Below, piece by piece: positions 27,095 through 42,300 of a DNA stretch of 64,000 nt (within the stretch, counting starts at the first letter, position 1; each line of letters starts with the position of its first letter). A program made the position numbers and the translations under genes. The stretch comes from Cyprinodon diabolis. Taxonomy: Eukaryota; Chordata; Actinopteri; Cyprinodontiformes; Cyprinodontidae. The notes beneath the pieces are model-generated. The model had not been told where the DNA came from and did no database searches. It saw only the letters and a list, made by a program, of their open reading frames with translations. The stretch is from assembly GCA_030533445.1 (NCBI GenBank), contig CM060081.1:19141611-19205610 (forward strand), in the 5' to 3' direction.

Positions 27095-27344
27095 TCAGAA
27101 TGACTCGTCGTGCCCCACAGAGAGATCCCCTTTAGGGGTGGAGGCGCGTGACGAGCCCTTGTCCATGCTCTCGGAGCCAGAGCTCTGATGCTGCTGTTCA
27201 GAGCCTGCGCTGGATGTGATGGTGGACGAAGATGTGGATGAGGAGCGGGTCTTCTCCTTAAAGTCTGTTATGATCACCGTCACGTTACCTACGGTGATGG
27301 CCAACTGTTGGGCGGTACTTCGGTCGATATTCTTCAGTTTGGGC
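27095..27344 (-). CDS. rybp: rybp coding exon 5 (RING1-binding C-terminus) and stop
   Basis: 250 nt encode residues 186-268 and a TGA at 27095-27097. It starts [16 protein letters not shown] and carries [20 protein letters not shown] followed by a Ser/Thr-rich tail ending GHDESF. In known structures this block forms the beta-hairpin that docks on the RAWUL domain of RING1B. It is the most strongly conserved part of the gene in this window. The acceptor on the minus strand is GCACTCAG|GCCC. Confidence 0.97.
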
Positions 27345-30292
27345 CTGAGTGCAAACAGAAAAAACAAAAAAGAAATACACTTTAAAAAAAAAGACAAATT
27401 TACAAACAAGAGTTTTACAGTGAAATCGGCTGATGAGTGGAACCCGACCACCAGTCATGTTTTACCAAAGCTCTAACAGATCAACCAATAAAACCCTTTA
27501 GTGGTTAAGTTTTCTAAAGATCAATAGTCAGATATATTTGGAAACACTGAGGTGTGACCATATAAGAAACCAAACAATTTAAAGCTTTAAACTAATTAAC
27601 ATCTAAAGTCTGTTTGCAGGTCAGATTTAAAATCCAAACTAATTATTAAAACAAGATTTACAATACAGAAAATCAGCCACACATGCACATAAATACCAAC
27701 AAACAACTACTCGGTATAAGAAGCTTCTAGAAAAAAACTATTTTCTACAGAGGCATGGTAGAAGTTTAATTAGGCGGGTAAAATTCTCAGTTTTAATCCT
27801 AGTCTACTGGGCTTGGGAGCGGCTGGATTGAGAAATGCTGACAGCCCTTGGAAAACGTACAGTAGAGGTCTACCCATGGTACAGGAAGTGCACACAACTG
27901 GTGCTCAGTGTGACCCACTAAAAGGTGAGATGCTAAAGGCATTTTGGAATGTCACCACTAAATTCCAGCCGTCTTCTATTTGAGACATGAGTTTGTTCTC
28001 TCAAACATACACACTGGCATCATGGTAAAACAAATGTCCAGATTACACAAAACAAAACAAAAATAAACACAGAAAAGATTCATTATATTTACGATTAATG
28101 AATAGTTGGAAGAATTTAACATATCCTGCATCAAACCTGAGCTCTTTAACCCTCAAGTATGTTCTTTCTGAGAAACAAATAGAAACCTGAGTTATGGAAA
28201 CTTCACTATTTCTGCTATTTAAGTAAATGACATTGTCTCCTTACTTCTGCTTAATGTTTTGGAGTACTTTCTATTTTTATGGTATTTTTCTTTTAATGTA
28301 AATGAGAAAAGCTTTTCTAAATCAGCCATAAAATCTAACCGGAGCACGTCTAGTCTCAGAGCATGAGAGGGAGCTTACCAGCGTTACGCAGGCTGTACTG
28401 GGTGACACATGAAGAGTCAGAACAAGTGCATGAAAAACAGAGTGGGTGTTTGGTGTAAAAGATCAATTGTGATTCATTTGAGGTTTTCCACAACTTTACT
28501 AGATGAGTTAGCATTATCAAAAAGTGATGCGAGTCGTGTGTTGTGTCAGAAAAATGCAGCGTAAGAGAGGACATCTACTGACCTGGAAATATGGGAGTTC
28601 TTGTTAGACTTGGTTGCTGATTTCCCAGACTGTATGCTCTGTTTGTCACTTGGTGAACTCTGATGGCTGTCTGATTTGGGTCTGCAGGAAAAGGAGAACG
28701 GGCGAGGGTTAGGATATTACAGAAAACCTCCGGGCACAAGCAAGAAGCAATTCTGACACTGACTTGGTCTTTTTGCTGCTGGGTTTCTTTGTGACAGCTG
28801 GGATGATCTCCTTTTCCCTGTCGGGTTTGTCTTTGATGGGCTGCTCCTTCTCACTCTTGTCCTTCTCAGGAATTTCTCCCTCTGGCCCGACTCTCTCTGG
28901 GCGTTCTCCCTCAGGGCGTCCCTCAGCGCCGGCTCTTTCTCCTTCACTGTGTGGACGTTCCTTCTCCGTGCGCTCGCTCCTCTCTCTCCGATCCTTCTTG
29001 GGTGGGGGAGGCATTGTGTACTGCTGAGCCGACTGCTGAGCGGCCAGCTGGGAGTTTATTCTTGGTTTCCTGTGGAGAGGATTCGAGGCACAAACATGGA
29101 TTACTCGTGCAGTGGAACCATGAGGTGACCCTTGCGATGCATTAATACAGTTGCATGACAGCAAACAAAGGTGAACAAACACAGAGGGAGCTGCTGCAGC
29201 GATTTGCACAGTCTGTTCTTAGCGGTGCATCACGGTTTCTAGACTAATCTCATTAAAGCATGGCTGTAATAAAATAAATGCTCAGGATCACAAGGTGGAA
29301 CATTGGGAGCATGTCGGTAAGGTTCTCTAATCTGATTACTACAGGGTTGGCCTCATTTGTTACAGACTTGCATTTAGTCAGAAGTAGTGTTTGCTTTCGA
29401 GGAACCACAGAGCGCACTAATCACAAACGTCTCTGCTGATGCACCGATCATTTCCAGACAAACAAGTAAAGACATCACCCTTTTCCAGCCCCACAATGGA
29501 GATGACTCATGCTTGGAAAGTATGTAACACGTTGCTAATCCAACAGGTTTTTTTTTAACACTTTTAGCATAAATATGAATTCTATCTGGTAGAATAACAC
29601 AATGCAGTGTCTAAGTGAGAATTAGAGGGGAAATTAATTTTTTTAAACATTTTGCATAACTGCAGACCTAAAGTGTGACAAATTAATCTATTTAGCTCCT
29701 TTAGTTTTATTTCGCATTGACTGGAGTTACTATGATACTGGCAGAAGAAATAAAATATTTTCCAACTTACAAACAGATTATTTTAATTTCAGCTACCTTT
29801 TTCCACATGATGCTGCCAACACAACAAGGTGATGGACACTGTTAGCTACCTTCCACACATCTTTTAGTTTGCAATGCATAAAAGGTCAATTTCACTAGAA
29901 TCTCCATGTGATGCTTAACCATTTCCCTAGTTACTTATCACCTTGTTTTTAGGTCTGTAGCTGCACCGTTTACAGATGATGGGCTGAGCATTGCTCTATC
30001 AGAAGCTCAAAGGTTGGGATATCATCCTCTGTCTGCTGTTCGTCTTAGTCTTCAGGATAACGTTTGATCACTTATGTGCCAAGGACATTTCTTAATGTAC
30101 AATTATCCAAATTTTAAACATTGTTTTCCTCTCTTTACATGTCATGTGTATGTTTTACGTTGGTCTATCACAGCAAATTCCATTAAAGCACAAAAGTTTG
30201 AGGATGTAACATGGCAATATGTAAAAAAAAAAAAAGGTTCTAGTTAGGAATAGTTTTACAAGCATCTAATCCAGAAATTGGGCTTGCGCGCT

Positions 30293-30323
<31 letters not shown>

Positions 30324-33300
30324 CTGCAACATAATGGACACCAGCTGGCAACATCTGTGGAGATCCTTGGGGGAGAGAAAGGGATGACTGCACAGACCAA
30401 ACTGCAGCCAGTAACTGGGAAAGCATGATGAAAGCATGCACTTAAAAAGGTTTGGCATGCAAACAAACACCTCTGGGCTGCCGAAGTAGCTGTCTCTTAT
30501 CAGGGGAACTAAATGTGGAGCTGTTTATAACAAATCCTTGCGAAGCCATTTCTTTGTTTAGTAATCAGTAAGAACTTTTCTATCACCCATGTGAGCAGAG
30601 GAGAATGCTTGATGTAGTCAGCTTCACCTAAACTACAGGCAGTCAAACGAAGAGCTGGAAGTTGAAGAAGCTTGTCCAACTCAAGCACAGCCTGATGCTA
30701 AACAAACTAAAGCTCTATAATCTGTGTGGTTAATTGGTTTTCAGTGCAGAGTTACATTAAAACAGCTGTTCAAGTGGTTAGCCTCTGTGTTTCGATTTGG
30801 TAATGTCAAACTAGCTGTCCAGTTTCCCAGTTCAGCACACTAAATTTACTCTCAGCTTTATGAATTCTTTTACAAACTGTTCTTGTTACTCTGCCTCTTT
30901 GAGCTTATTTATTTCAAAGTCCAGGCAAAAAGTGGTCCCTACTGCTTATCTGATAGCCCCCCTCTGTTACACACAAAAGGAAAAGAGCCTCCTTAAGAGA
31001 AGGAGGGGAGACACGTCTGATCAGAAGGTAATCAATGGGAGTATAATAGAGCATCATGTCGTTGCTCACACTGCACACAAATCAATACATGGGATGTAGG
31101 GAATACTGATGAGCCTTTTGCTGCTGAGCCATTAGATGCTGCCCTCAGGGGTTTATCTACCTGTTGCTCTGTGTGAAACCCCCTTGGAACGTATCAACAT
31201 TGTGGAAAAGGGATATGAGAATGAAATATTGAGATTTTCTTCCGTTTCATGTTCATTTCCATCAAACTGATACTGATTTATTACAGACCTCTATAACTTT
31301 GCAAACATACTTCTACCAAATGTTTAAAGGTGCTGTAGGAGAGCTTAGAAAAATGGTTCCAGCAAGCTATATTTTTGAACATACACAACCATGCCCCTCC
31401 CTTGAGACCACCTCTCGGCTTATTTTCACGTGATCGGCCACGATCAGCGCCCGTTTGGTTATTATGAAGACAGACTGTGTTGTTAAAAGGGTTGCTATGA
31501 ACAATTAACTGTTTTAATTTCCACTTAAAAATTGAGCAATAAGCTGTTTTAATGACATTAAACTTTGAAATACCTTTAAATTCATGGGGGAAATTACAAA
31601 ATGGTGTAAACACTTGTTTAAGGCATAGTAAACAATACCCTTGAGTTATGAATAATAGTAACCAAACCTTAATTATTAACTAGTTCTAACTTATAAAAAC
31701 ATGAGTTTAATAACTAATCTTAGAGCAGTCTGTGGCACTTCAAGAATATCCTGGCTTTGTGCGTGCATCCCTGAGGTCTCTCTGGGTAGTCTGGCTTCCT
31801 CCCACAGTCCAAAAAATACGTGACTGTTGAATTGGCATCTCCAGATTGGCCATAGGTGTGAGTAAGTGTGCGCGGTTGGATGTCTCTACCCTGCAATGAA
31901 GCACCAATCTGTCTAGGATGTTCCTCGCCGTTTTCCTATACACTGATGGAGATCAGCATTAAGGATAAAAAAATATTAAACTCTATATTAGAAAGCATAA
32001 ACATTTTTTAAAGAGGTGGCCTGAGCAACAGGAAACGCTACAATTGTGATTATAAGTTCTCTAAATCGCAGATGCTGCCATATAAATGTTTCTATAAAAT
32101 TAATCAGGTAAGATACTTATTTGTATATAAACTAAGCTCTTTGCCAAACTGTCACATTATATCAGCAGAGTCTCAGCCTCTCCACTTTTTGCAACTTCAG
32201 AACATAAAAATGTTGGAAATTTTAAAATCTGCAAACATGTCCAGTAAAGCCCAAGAAAAAAAGAGGGGGAAAAACAACACACACATTGTGCAGTATCAAA
32301 TCGGCCATCAAATATTCTTCAGTATCAGCATTGGCTTTGAAATGTTTGTGCTGTGACAACCCTAGTTCTAATTGAGTTCACCTCATAAAAAACAAATGTT
32401 TCTGGAAAACAAAAACAAAAAAAAGCCCAACTAGAGAAATAAATAATCACAGCTGTGAATAAACACACATCAGCCAAGCAGACCAGCAATCATTTTGTTT
32501 GGCAGTAAGAGCTGTGCGTAGAGGAGGCAGCGGGTGAATAAGTGATTGATAACCAGAGGCCCGATCAGGGATTAAGATTTGTCTCGGCAGGCATCGGGGG
32601 TGGTGGAGAAATTGTTGTTAGCTGGGACGTGATTCAGTGCCAAGTTAGCCACGAGTTGCAGTTCCCATGATAAAGCCACCAATATTTATTAAGTGACCAC
32701 GTCTAATGGCTTTGCACAGTACTAGCCTGTGAGTCATTACCACAGCTTGATTACCCTGCCCTGCATGTGTGTTCCACTTTGTCTTTATTAAACTGTGGCT
32801 CTTTTCTCTTTAAAATAGTCATGGCTACACAAAGGAAAATCACAGTTTGTACCAAAATAACCCAACACTGTGTAGCTAAGCATGTACCAATTAGGCTGCA
32901 GTTTAACAGAAACTCGCCGTAGAGCAAAAATCCTCAATTTTTCATAAATCCAAATTGGCCAAAAAGCCAAATCAAATAAGAGCTACCTATGGAGCAAATG
33001 AAGTGCTGGAAATGACACAGGAGCAGAAGTGAACCCAAGTGTACAATTGCAGAAATTGCTCCAGCCTCCCACTGCTGCCAAAATATTACTGGAGAATGTG
33101 TGTGTTTGTGTGCGTTGAATCATTCCCACTGTGAAGGATTACAGTGTATTACCTCTCCCTTTGCACAACAATAGGCCATGATTGACAGCTCCTCAAATGC
33201 ATGCCCCTAAATTCCCACCAACTAGGGGTTAGAGGAGTGGGGAGACTCCCTCCGCAGGACGCTCTTGAAATAACTATCATCATGCTTAAAAGCTCCTAAT

Positions 33301-36300
33301 TCAGTCAGCCTGACACCCATGGTTAAAGCGCTCCTCTCTGCCTGAGTTATGACCCAGGCAGATGTACCTCTGCTTAGCTGTCACTTCTCTTCGTCAGCTA
33401 GGCTGTGAAAGCTGAAGCTGCTGTTTCAGAGGGAATTCTTTCTACTGAGCCCATAACAATGAGCTCAAGTGCTTCATTGGGAAACACAGTTATGAGGAGT
33501 GTGAATGAGCGATGGAGAGTGTGATATAGAGCAAGAGAGAGAGCGACGAAGGAAAGCCCACATTAAGAGGGCTCTTTTATTTGAAGTGCTGTGTGGAGGA
33601 CGAGCAATTATTTCCTACTAGGCTGAATGAATGCAGTCCCAGACAGATGAGTGAGGAGAAGAGTGAGAGACAGCTGACGGTGAACTACAGCCCCTTTTCC
33701 ACTGAAAACCCCAGGATTTAAAGTGTCAGGATTTGTATTACCTGGGTTATAGGAATCCAGGGTAATTCTGCATCTGCTTTTTCCATTTCTCTCAAAAGCC
33801 CAAGGAAAGTTGTGCAAATCACTATGGCAACATGGTTGCGGTATTATAGTTAAGTCCCATTAACTACCCTCACGTATCATCTGGTCATTTTGTTTACTAG
33901 CAAGACGGATGAGGCAAGCTTTCGCCATGTGATTTTATATCCCTTTCTCCAAAACCCAGCGAGCTGTGAGAGAAGTTGCAGGCAATCAGTCGACTACGTC
34001 TCAGAAGGTTACAAAGACTTTTGTGGAGTCTGTTCCCCTTAGAGATAGACGACAAGATCAAGAAATGTTTCATTACAAAGGTTAAGGTAACAGCAGATAT
34101 CCAGCTGTAATATTTCCTGCAGTGTAGATGTAGGAGCACAGGTCAAGCCATGTGTCCCTGTGTGTGTGTGGATGAGGAACAGATCAATCGACTCATGGGA
34201 AACCACCGTCATTGGTTGACAGAGGCCCAGTGGATGGAGAACTTCTGAATCTCCAGGAACATGCCTGAATTGTGTCGCCATTTGAAACCAGAAATTCAGA
34301 AAAGTGACTTTCATGTTTGTGTCAATTTGCCCAAAAGAATTGCAATGGCACTATGGAAACAGGCAACCAATTCATTTTCTTAGCATTCCCAGTTTGTTTG
34401 GGATTGGTATGGCCATGGTGTGCTTAGGTTTTGTTTTGCTTTGGAAAACCAAGCAGTGAGAAATTAAAGGAATTAGTAGCATATTTTAATTCAGAATGTG
34501 AGCACCATGTGTGAGGGCCCCTGATTCCGATACTTCACCCGGACTAATACCACACAGTACTTTAATCATGAGGGGTGGTACTCGATCATAGTCCAGGCAG
34601 CAATGTATGGAACAGTACTCTTTTAGAATATTTCTGTTGGAGCAGCAGGCAGGCTACTGCTTTCTGGGCTGAAGGATGGTGCGGATAGAGGGTTAATCAG
34701 AATCATGAAGCAAAAAACCTCTCTGGGAATGGATGAAATACTACCTTATTGGTGATTCCCTTAATGGATAATGGAAGGTTTACCTTACAGTAGCTGGCCT
34801 AAAATAACAAGACAACCAAAGAAAGAATAGCAGCAGAATGCACTTTTGGACATTAGAGGGCAGGTGGTGTTGCTTATTGAGATGTAATGATTGTGATCTG
34901 TCCACAACCAATCTATAGTTGTTGCTTGTTTTGCATTTCTAAACATGGCAGAGTTGAATAGGGATGGTTTCATGGAGAGCTGATCTACCACTGTTGTGCA
35001 GCATATTTGTGACCCTGCGGGGTCTGCTAATGTGAAGATTAAGGGGCTTGATGCACACCCACCTCGAAGAGTATGTGAACTCTGCAGTATAAATATATCT
35101 GCAGACCACATAACTGTCAAGTTCTGTATGGGTCTCTATGTCCCACTTGAAAAAGTTTTAGCATTATTGCTTTAAAATAAGGCCAGATTTGGGGATTTCT
35201 GTGAGTGTACATAAATAAAGTTCACACCTCAAAACCATTGCGTCCCTCGTGATTCAGTCATGTAAAAAAATAAAATAAAATGTGTCACCTACAGACTATA
35301 GGCTTTTAATTAAAAAATTTTTGTCTGGTGACTCTAAAAGCAAGGATTCAAATAGTATTAAGAGATGCGAGTATTCACTTGTAAAAAGATCTGCCTTTAT
35401 AAAGGTTTTAAAGAAAGGATGGAGACACACTTAAGTTCGGCAAAACACTTTAAGTTCAGCAAAAACAATGTATATATGCAAAGCAGCTTTTTGGCAAAAA
35501 AAAAATAAAAAAAAATCCGTGTATCATTCATTCATTAATTTTGTAATTTTAAACCAGCATTGATAGATTACCTTTTTCACATTTTGTTTTAAAAAAAATT
35601 ATATAGAAAACCTAAAATTTCTCTTTTTTAAAGTTCACTGCTACAATAAATGTAAGGAAATTTAAAACATTTTTTAAAACATCCTTTGGGCTCTGAGGAA
35701 ACGGTTTTTTGAGGCAAAACAGAAGACAACAAGCCCCAGGAAAGCAGAATGAAGCTCTGGGCTGCCTGAGGGTCCAAAGCCTCAAGAAATCAAAGCCATG
35801 GGAAAGTGAATTTATTGGGGCAAATGTCTTTAGTAAACTATCAGGGTTTTGAAAAAGCCCCAGGCTTTTGAAATCCTGTGGCAAAGAAAAAAGGGGGCTA
35901 ATGTTCTCCACATGAGGACAGCCAATGAAGCAACAACCCCCACCCCCCCAAAAAAGCTAATTTGCACAAAAAGAATCATCTGCATCTTAAAAGTTCTGAG
36001 GAAAAAAGTAGAAATAAGTAACAGTTGTCAAGCAGCACAAGCTCCGTCTGCATAAATCTGGAGGAATATGCTTCATGCCGGTTGAAGACAATGCAGCCTC
36101 AGCCTGGAGCACATGTCTCATTTCTACCATGTGAGAATGCCGCAGGGCATCAGTTTGAACACAGCAGCTCCCTGTGACGCGCTGGCAGCCCCTCTGACTG
36201 ACTATCAACATGCATTCATCTGTGTCAACACTTGCTTTACGCCTCGGTCAATATGTAGAAACACATGATGCGTTCCCCTCCCCCCTCCAACGGCGAGGAG

Positions 36301-39300
36301 GATAATGGAGCAGAGCCCAGAGCAGCTTGTCCCACTCGGATTTTGTTAACTACTCAGCTGGTACATTTATCCGCACACTCCACTGTTCTGGAGCAGGACA
36401 TGAGAACAATTAGAGAACGAAGGCTCAATTATTTTATTTATTTGGACAGAATATTAATTAAACATATTCTTAAACTTTTTTTTAAACATTAAAAACATCA
36501 ATGTTAGACATTTTTATAAGTATTAGCTTGGTTAAAAAAAAATGCTATAGAAACGTGTAGAAACAGTGAACAGATAAAACACAACAAAAACAACGTGATG
36601 GTTTGAGTATTTGGTCAGTAATGTGCTTTAACTTTTCTCTACTGGGATTGCCAAAAATATTGATACTCCAAAAGGAGTATCAATTCTCAAACTCTGTATA
36701 CCGAAACAATAAAAATCTGGCATGGTACTATTGATAATAAATTTTGACAAGAAAATACCTCAAATATGATCAATTTGTACTGCGTTTATTTTTATTTTCT
36801 TGTCTTCATTATTTATTTTCTATGTCTTCAAATCTTTGTCATTTCTTTATGTCCATACCTGTTACAACCCTAATCTGTTCAGGGATGGACAGGTAGGATT
36901 ACAACAACCATATAGCAACAAATGGGGGAGGGGCCATGCTTTTTCTTTTTACAACATGATCTGAAGAGCTGCTGAATTATCCAGCTGTTTCAGCTTTTCC
37001 TCTGGCATTTAATTAAAAAGAAAAGAAAAACTTAAGACAGAGGGAGTGGTTGAATGACATATTAGGGGGAAAAGATCTGTATACTGCTAACAAGTCCTAA
37101 AATAAACTACAGATTTTTAAAACTTCGAACAAAATTTAAACTTATTTAACAGCCTAAAACTCATATCTGATTAAGAAAGCACCAAACTCCTACGCTAGGT
37201 CAAGTTTACAATTAATAAACTTTTTGTCAAAGTAAAACATCTACATCTGAACCTGTCATTAATGTATTAAAAAGGATGAAAACTGCCATATCAAAGTACT
37301 GCTATGACACTTCCGATCTCTGCGAGCGCATTTCTGAAAGGTCAAACCAGCTGTATTGTCAGCTCCAGCCATGCGTGGAGAACGTGAGCGAGTCCCGGGG
37401 AGGCTGGCTGAGTACAGCACCTAAAGAGCTGCCTGGGGCTATAAGCCCTTCTCAATTGTTCCCACTGCCCAGAGGCATTAAACACACACTTCTCTTCATC
37501 TGCCCCTTGCAGTCAGGATTTAGATGGCTTAATATCACTGTCACTTCTCTACCGCCATACCTAGGACTTCACAGAAGGCAAGAAATATTACCATTTGTAA
37601 GGCAGCTACTAAATCATTTGGTCAAGAGAATGAAATTTTCATAAATAACTCTCATTTATGCTGCTCTATTGCAAATCCCATTACATGTGTGTTAACCTCC
37701 ATAGGGGTAAATATTCTGCATGCAGTTTTAAGATAAAAAATAAACATAAGGGAAATATGGGAATATGAACATCCAGATGTAGCATTTAGTTTCTGCTATA
37801 ACACGGCGCACAGGACCGAGCAAATATATTTACACAGATAAGATTTCTCAAAGATATGCCAGTTTTATGGTGTGGCTGTAAGAGCCATTCAACATGCTGG
37901 TTGCTAGGATCATTATCTGTGCTTCTCCAGAGTAGAGATGGAGTTAGACTGTCTGATTTCAGTGAGGCTGATGTGAGGCAAAGAAAGGACGTCTGGATAG
38001 CCAGTAATGATGCAAATGTTCGCCTGTGGACGACTTCCGTAGGCCATCATGCTGCTCAGCCTCGCCCATATTTTCATTCACCATTTCTTCTCCAGAATCA
38101 TTATCATCATATTCCTTTCATCCTGCTGCTTTTGCCCCTATTAGTTTCAGTGTTTCTGTCAAAGAGACAACTCTATGGTTCCATCCTGCTGTACTTTCAT
38201 AGCGCTCTTGCCCATTTGTTTACTATTTCTGCTTTGGAATTTGTTCAACAAATAATCCAGATGTACAGCTACAGTAGACACCGCGCCATCACAGCAGGCA
38301 CCTACACACGGCGGCTAGCGGCTGAAGTAAGATGGGGGGGAAACCTGAATCCGAGAGCTTAAGTGCTTGTTACTACTTGCATGATCCAAATGCACCAAAG
38401 GGATTTGATTAATTCTTAACAGTGCATTCTCTGGAATACTGAACCTTATGTTTATTTTTATATCTCATCTGGAGCAAATGACATGCAAAAGTCCCTGTTT
38501 AGCTATGGTTGGGTTGAGGTGTTGAAGGAGATCAGAGAAGCAATGATTTAGCCCCTGAGGACTCTTGGTTGAGTGAGCACCCCACATCTCCCCTCCTCTC
38601 TTCAACAGTAAGGATCCAGACGCCTCTGCCCCGCTCCCGTCACGTTCCAGGTTTTCCTCTTTTGTCCTACTTTCTGTACACTTCCAAAAGCCTTCAGTCC
38701 ACATTCAAAACAACCCTCACCCCCTCTCTCCTTGTCCTCATGTGCCGCCTTCTGTTTTTTTTTCCTCGACTCCCTTCTCTGCCTGTCACACTCACTCGTT
38801 TGTCTCATTTTTTCCTCCCTAAATGGGTGGAGCCCCGATACAACAGCTCGCTCAACATTCCTTTTGTTTTGTCAGATTGCCAAATTGGCTATTGTATTTA
38901 ATCACTCACATACTGCCAAATCTCATGAAGTAATTAAGAACTTTTAAAGCCAGCAATTAACACAAAGATTAGGCCAACCCGCTCGTGCTCAGGACTGTAG
39001 TGCAGATGCTGATAATGCTGGATAAGCAAAAGCCGTTTCCTCTAAGTGGGGGCTGCTGTCTAAAAGGGGGGGTGGGTGTAGGAAGTGCATATATAGATTG
39101 AGAGCCAGCTTGTCCCTCTTATGTAATTCCATTATCCCCAGAAAATTTGCCCTATTGTGACAGTGGTGAAATCCACAGATTATAAAGACTATTATATTAA
39201 TGCAAAAGACAGATTGCAAACACATATACACATTTGAAGCATCTCTGTTGGACTCTAATTGAAGAGAAACAAGTGAAAGAAAAGCATGGATATTGATAAA

Positions 39301-42300
39301 TATAGTAAAAGACTAAAGGTGGCCTGCATGTCTTCCATCTGGATTCTACAGGTTCATCCTACTGCTAACATAACAGCTGACCTGTTTCCAGTTCAAACTA
39401 ATAATAAGAGGCTTATTTTCACTCACATAAAGACACAGACTAACTTAAAATATTCAAGTTGCATAGCTCAATATTCATCACCCAGCTGACATCACATCAG
39501 CTGTCAATCAATCTTATATGTTTGTCAGCAACTGGTTTAACTTTGTACTAAAGTGAAACGGCCTTTCACTGCAGGATCACTCTCTGACATTTACCAGGAG
39601 TATGCATTAGGAAGGTACAGCAGACATGGGAATTTTGTTAAAAAAATAAAATAAAATGCTAAATGTTTTCAGTGGGGAATATGCAAATCAGAGTCACATT
39701 ACCTGAAGTATTTAAAGGATAGAACAAAGTAAATTCTATCTCCAGAGCTTAAAGGAGTGTTTAAAAATGTGAAACATGAACAAAATGCTGCTGCTGACAG
39801 CATGAGCAGCTCAACAAGACATTTATAAACATGAGCAACTGGTTGTTCATCTGTGAGAAGGTAATTAACTTTTTTTGTACATTGTTTGCTAATGTTAAGC
39901 TCGGAAAAAGCTTGAGTTGCTTAATTATGAATGCATGTGGTGATAAACTGTATGCGAAGCAATGTGCTGGCAGGGGCTTTAAATATTGATACAGCCTTAT
40001 TATATACGTGATATTTTCACCCTCCCCTCATTTCTTTACTATACTCACTCACCCACTTTTCTAACTGTAAAATGCGTCAGGACACATTTTCACTCACAGC
40101 CAACAGGACTGTGTCTATTATTATTTCTTCTGTCTGTGGAAAGCGTGGGCTTTAAAGTTGATTTATCTATTGCTGCCTTGAAATAACTCTTCAGACCTGA
40201 TGTGTCTGTTGTCTTTACCTTAATGTTTGCTCATCAGGCAAAAAGCCTCATGTAATGCTTCACTGTGTAGCCGTTAAAATGATCCTGAGTTTGTCTGAGC
40301 TTCGTTTCCTTCACACCTCTGCCTTCCTTAGGAAGTCATCCGGAGTTCATCTTTAATATCAAAACATATCTAAATCCCGCCACGTCTGCAGTTAGAGCTG
40401 AACTAGAACCATTAGGTGTTTCCTTGAAAACACAAGCGTGGTTCTTGTTAGGCCACAGACAAACAACAAAACAAATGGAGTAAAGGAGGCAAAGAGGTCA
40501 ACTATTAGGTTTCTTCATTACTTTTTGTTTTGGAGATTGTTTTATTATGGAGGTAACCATTCAGATCTAGTGGGTTAGAATCCGTTACCTGTCCCTGATC
40601 ATAGCTTAGAACATATATGGAAGGACAATATCTAGGGAAGCATAAATTCAATCCAAAGTATCAGCCAGAGCTGTATGAGCAGCTCTGGAAACTATTGAAT
40701 AAACATAGCCCCCGATGCCCATTACTGGTCGGTCTGACTGAGCAAAAGTGGTACCTAAAAAGGGGCAGTTTTCTAAAAACTGCCTAGATTGTGTGCACAT
40801 AATGGACATATTATATTCAAATGCTCTAAAAAAAACTTTTTCCCTAAAAATGCATAAATCTTTCATCCAACAAAAGGTCGGTCAAAAGGAAGAAACCTTA
40901 GCAGCCACAGTTTTCTGTTTGTGACAAATATATATCCTCAGCACCCAGAACGAAAGACAATCAAAAGCTTTCGCCTTTAATTTTTACAGGAATTGATCAG
41001 TTTATGGCGTAGAACAAATCCTCTGCCAATTTTTTCTCCACATATATAACCAGAACCACATTCATATATGGTAAGAGCCACATCAACAATGAGTCATTTT
41101 TGAAATGGAGTGAAATCATCAATATCAAGGAAAGTGGTGTACATAAAAACATTTACCGGTATTGTGAGAGCTACAGCTGTACTTCCATAGTCAGGGAGAC
41201 GCTAATAAATATCTGCATTTTCAAGGCAATAGATTATCAGATGGGTACTGTAGCTTAATGCTGCAGCAACATATCAGTGATGACCTGAGGAAACTGATGG
41301 CCATAATGAAAATGTCGACCAGATCCAGAATTAAAACATTTTCTCATTCGAAGCACAGAGATGAGAAGAAAAAACAAAACACGTTCCGCTTAAAATACTT
41401 TCCAGATGTCAGCTACTTGATCTGACTAATGACAAAGCAAAAGAGGGCAGATAAGAGCCAGCAGTCAAAGGCTGAGGTCCATCTAAACATGCTGTGATCT
41501 CCACAATCAATCACTTTTAAAGTTCTCCTAATGGTTCCTCTCTTGCCCCGAAGCTGCCAGAGGTGCATACCAAACAGTGCAGCGTCACATTCACACAGTT
41601 GAATATGATTCATCCCAACTGGGGATGTAAACATGCTCCTTTCCTCATTAACCACAAAAAAATGCAGCCTCTGAAGGCTGAAACTGCACAACCAGACTGC
41701 ATGGAGTCAGGCAAAAAAACATATCAAAGCACTTCTCTGGTTTAAAAGTCCAAAAGGCTGGATTCAGCCGACATGGGTATCGTGTTTCATCACTAAGTCG
41801 TAGTGGGTCAACAGGTGCGTTTGGGAGAAAAAGGGGGCCTCATGCATGCTGAATCACAGTTAGTGTTCATCTTTCCTTCCTACGCATTCGTGCTTTCATT
41901 AGCACAAATCAAGTAATACCTGCTGCTTACCTGGTTTACCTAGTGCTGGCAGAGCAGGAGGCATCATTGGAGCCTCAGAGTTTAAGCTACTAGGTGTTAA
42001 TAAACGTGCATCTTTTCAGCTCTTTCATCAGCATCAACAGCTTTGGAAACACATGGTGTTTGAATAAGTCTGATAGGTAAAGAGAGCAAAACATTCACCT
42101 GATGACCAGAGAGAGAGAGACTGGCAGACACAGGATAACGGAAAGCGATCTCTACATGAAAAATGCCACCTGATGTAACAGCAACAGATCGGGGCGAATT
42201 AAAGACTGATGTGGCCAAAAGTTCGGCTACAGCTCAGTGTATTTTAATAACTTAACAGGACACAAAAGACAACTTCCTCCTTCGTGTGCAGTTCCACTTA

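Noticed and set aside
37276..38362. Two open frames of 122 and 168 codons on the plus strand in rybp intron 2
   Set aside because: No domain, no homology I recognise, and hydrophobic low-complexity composition typical of chance frames.
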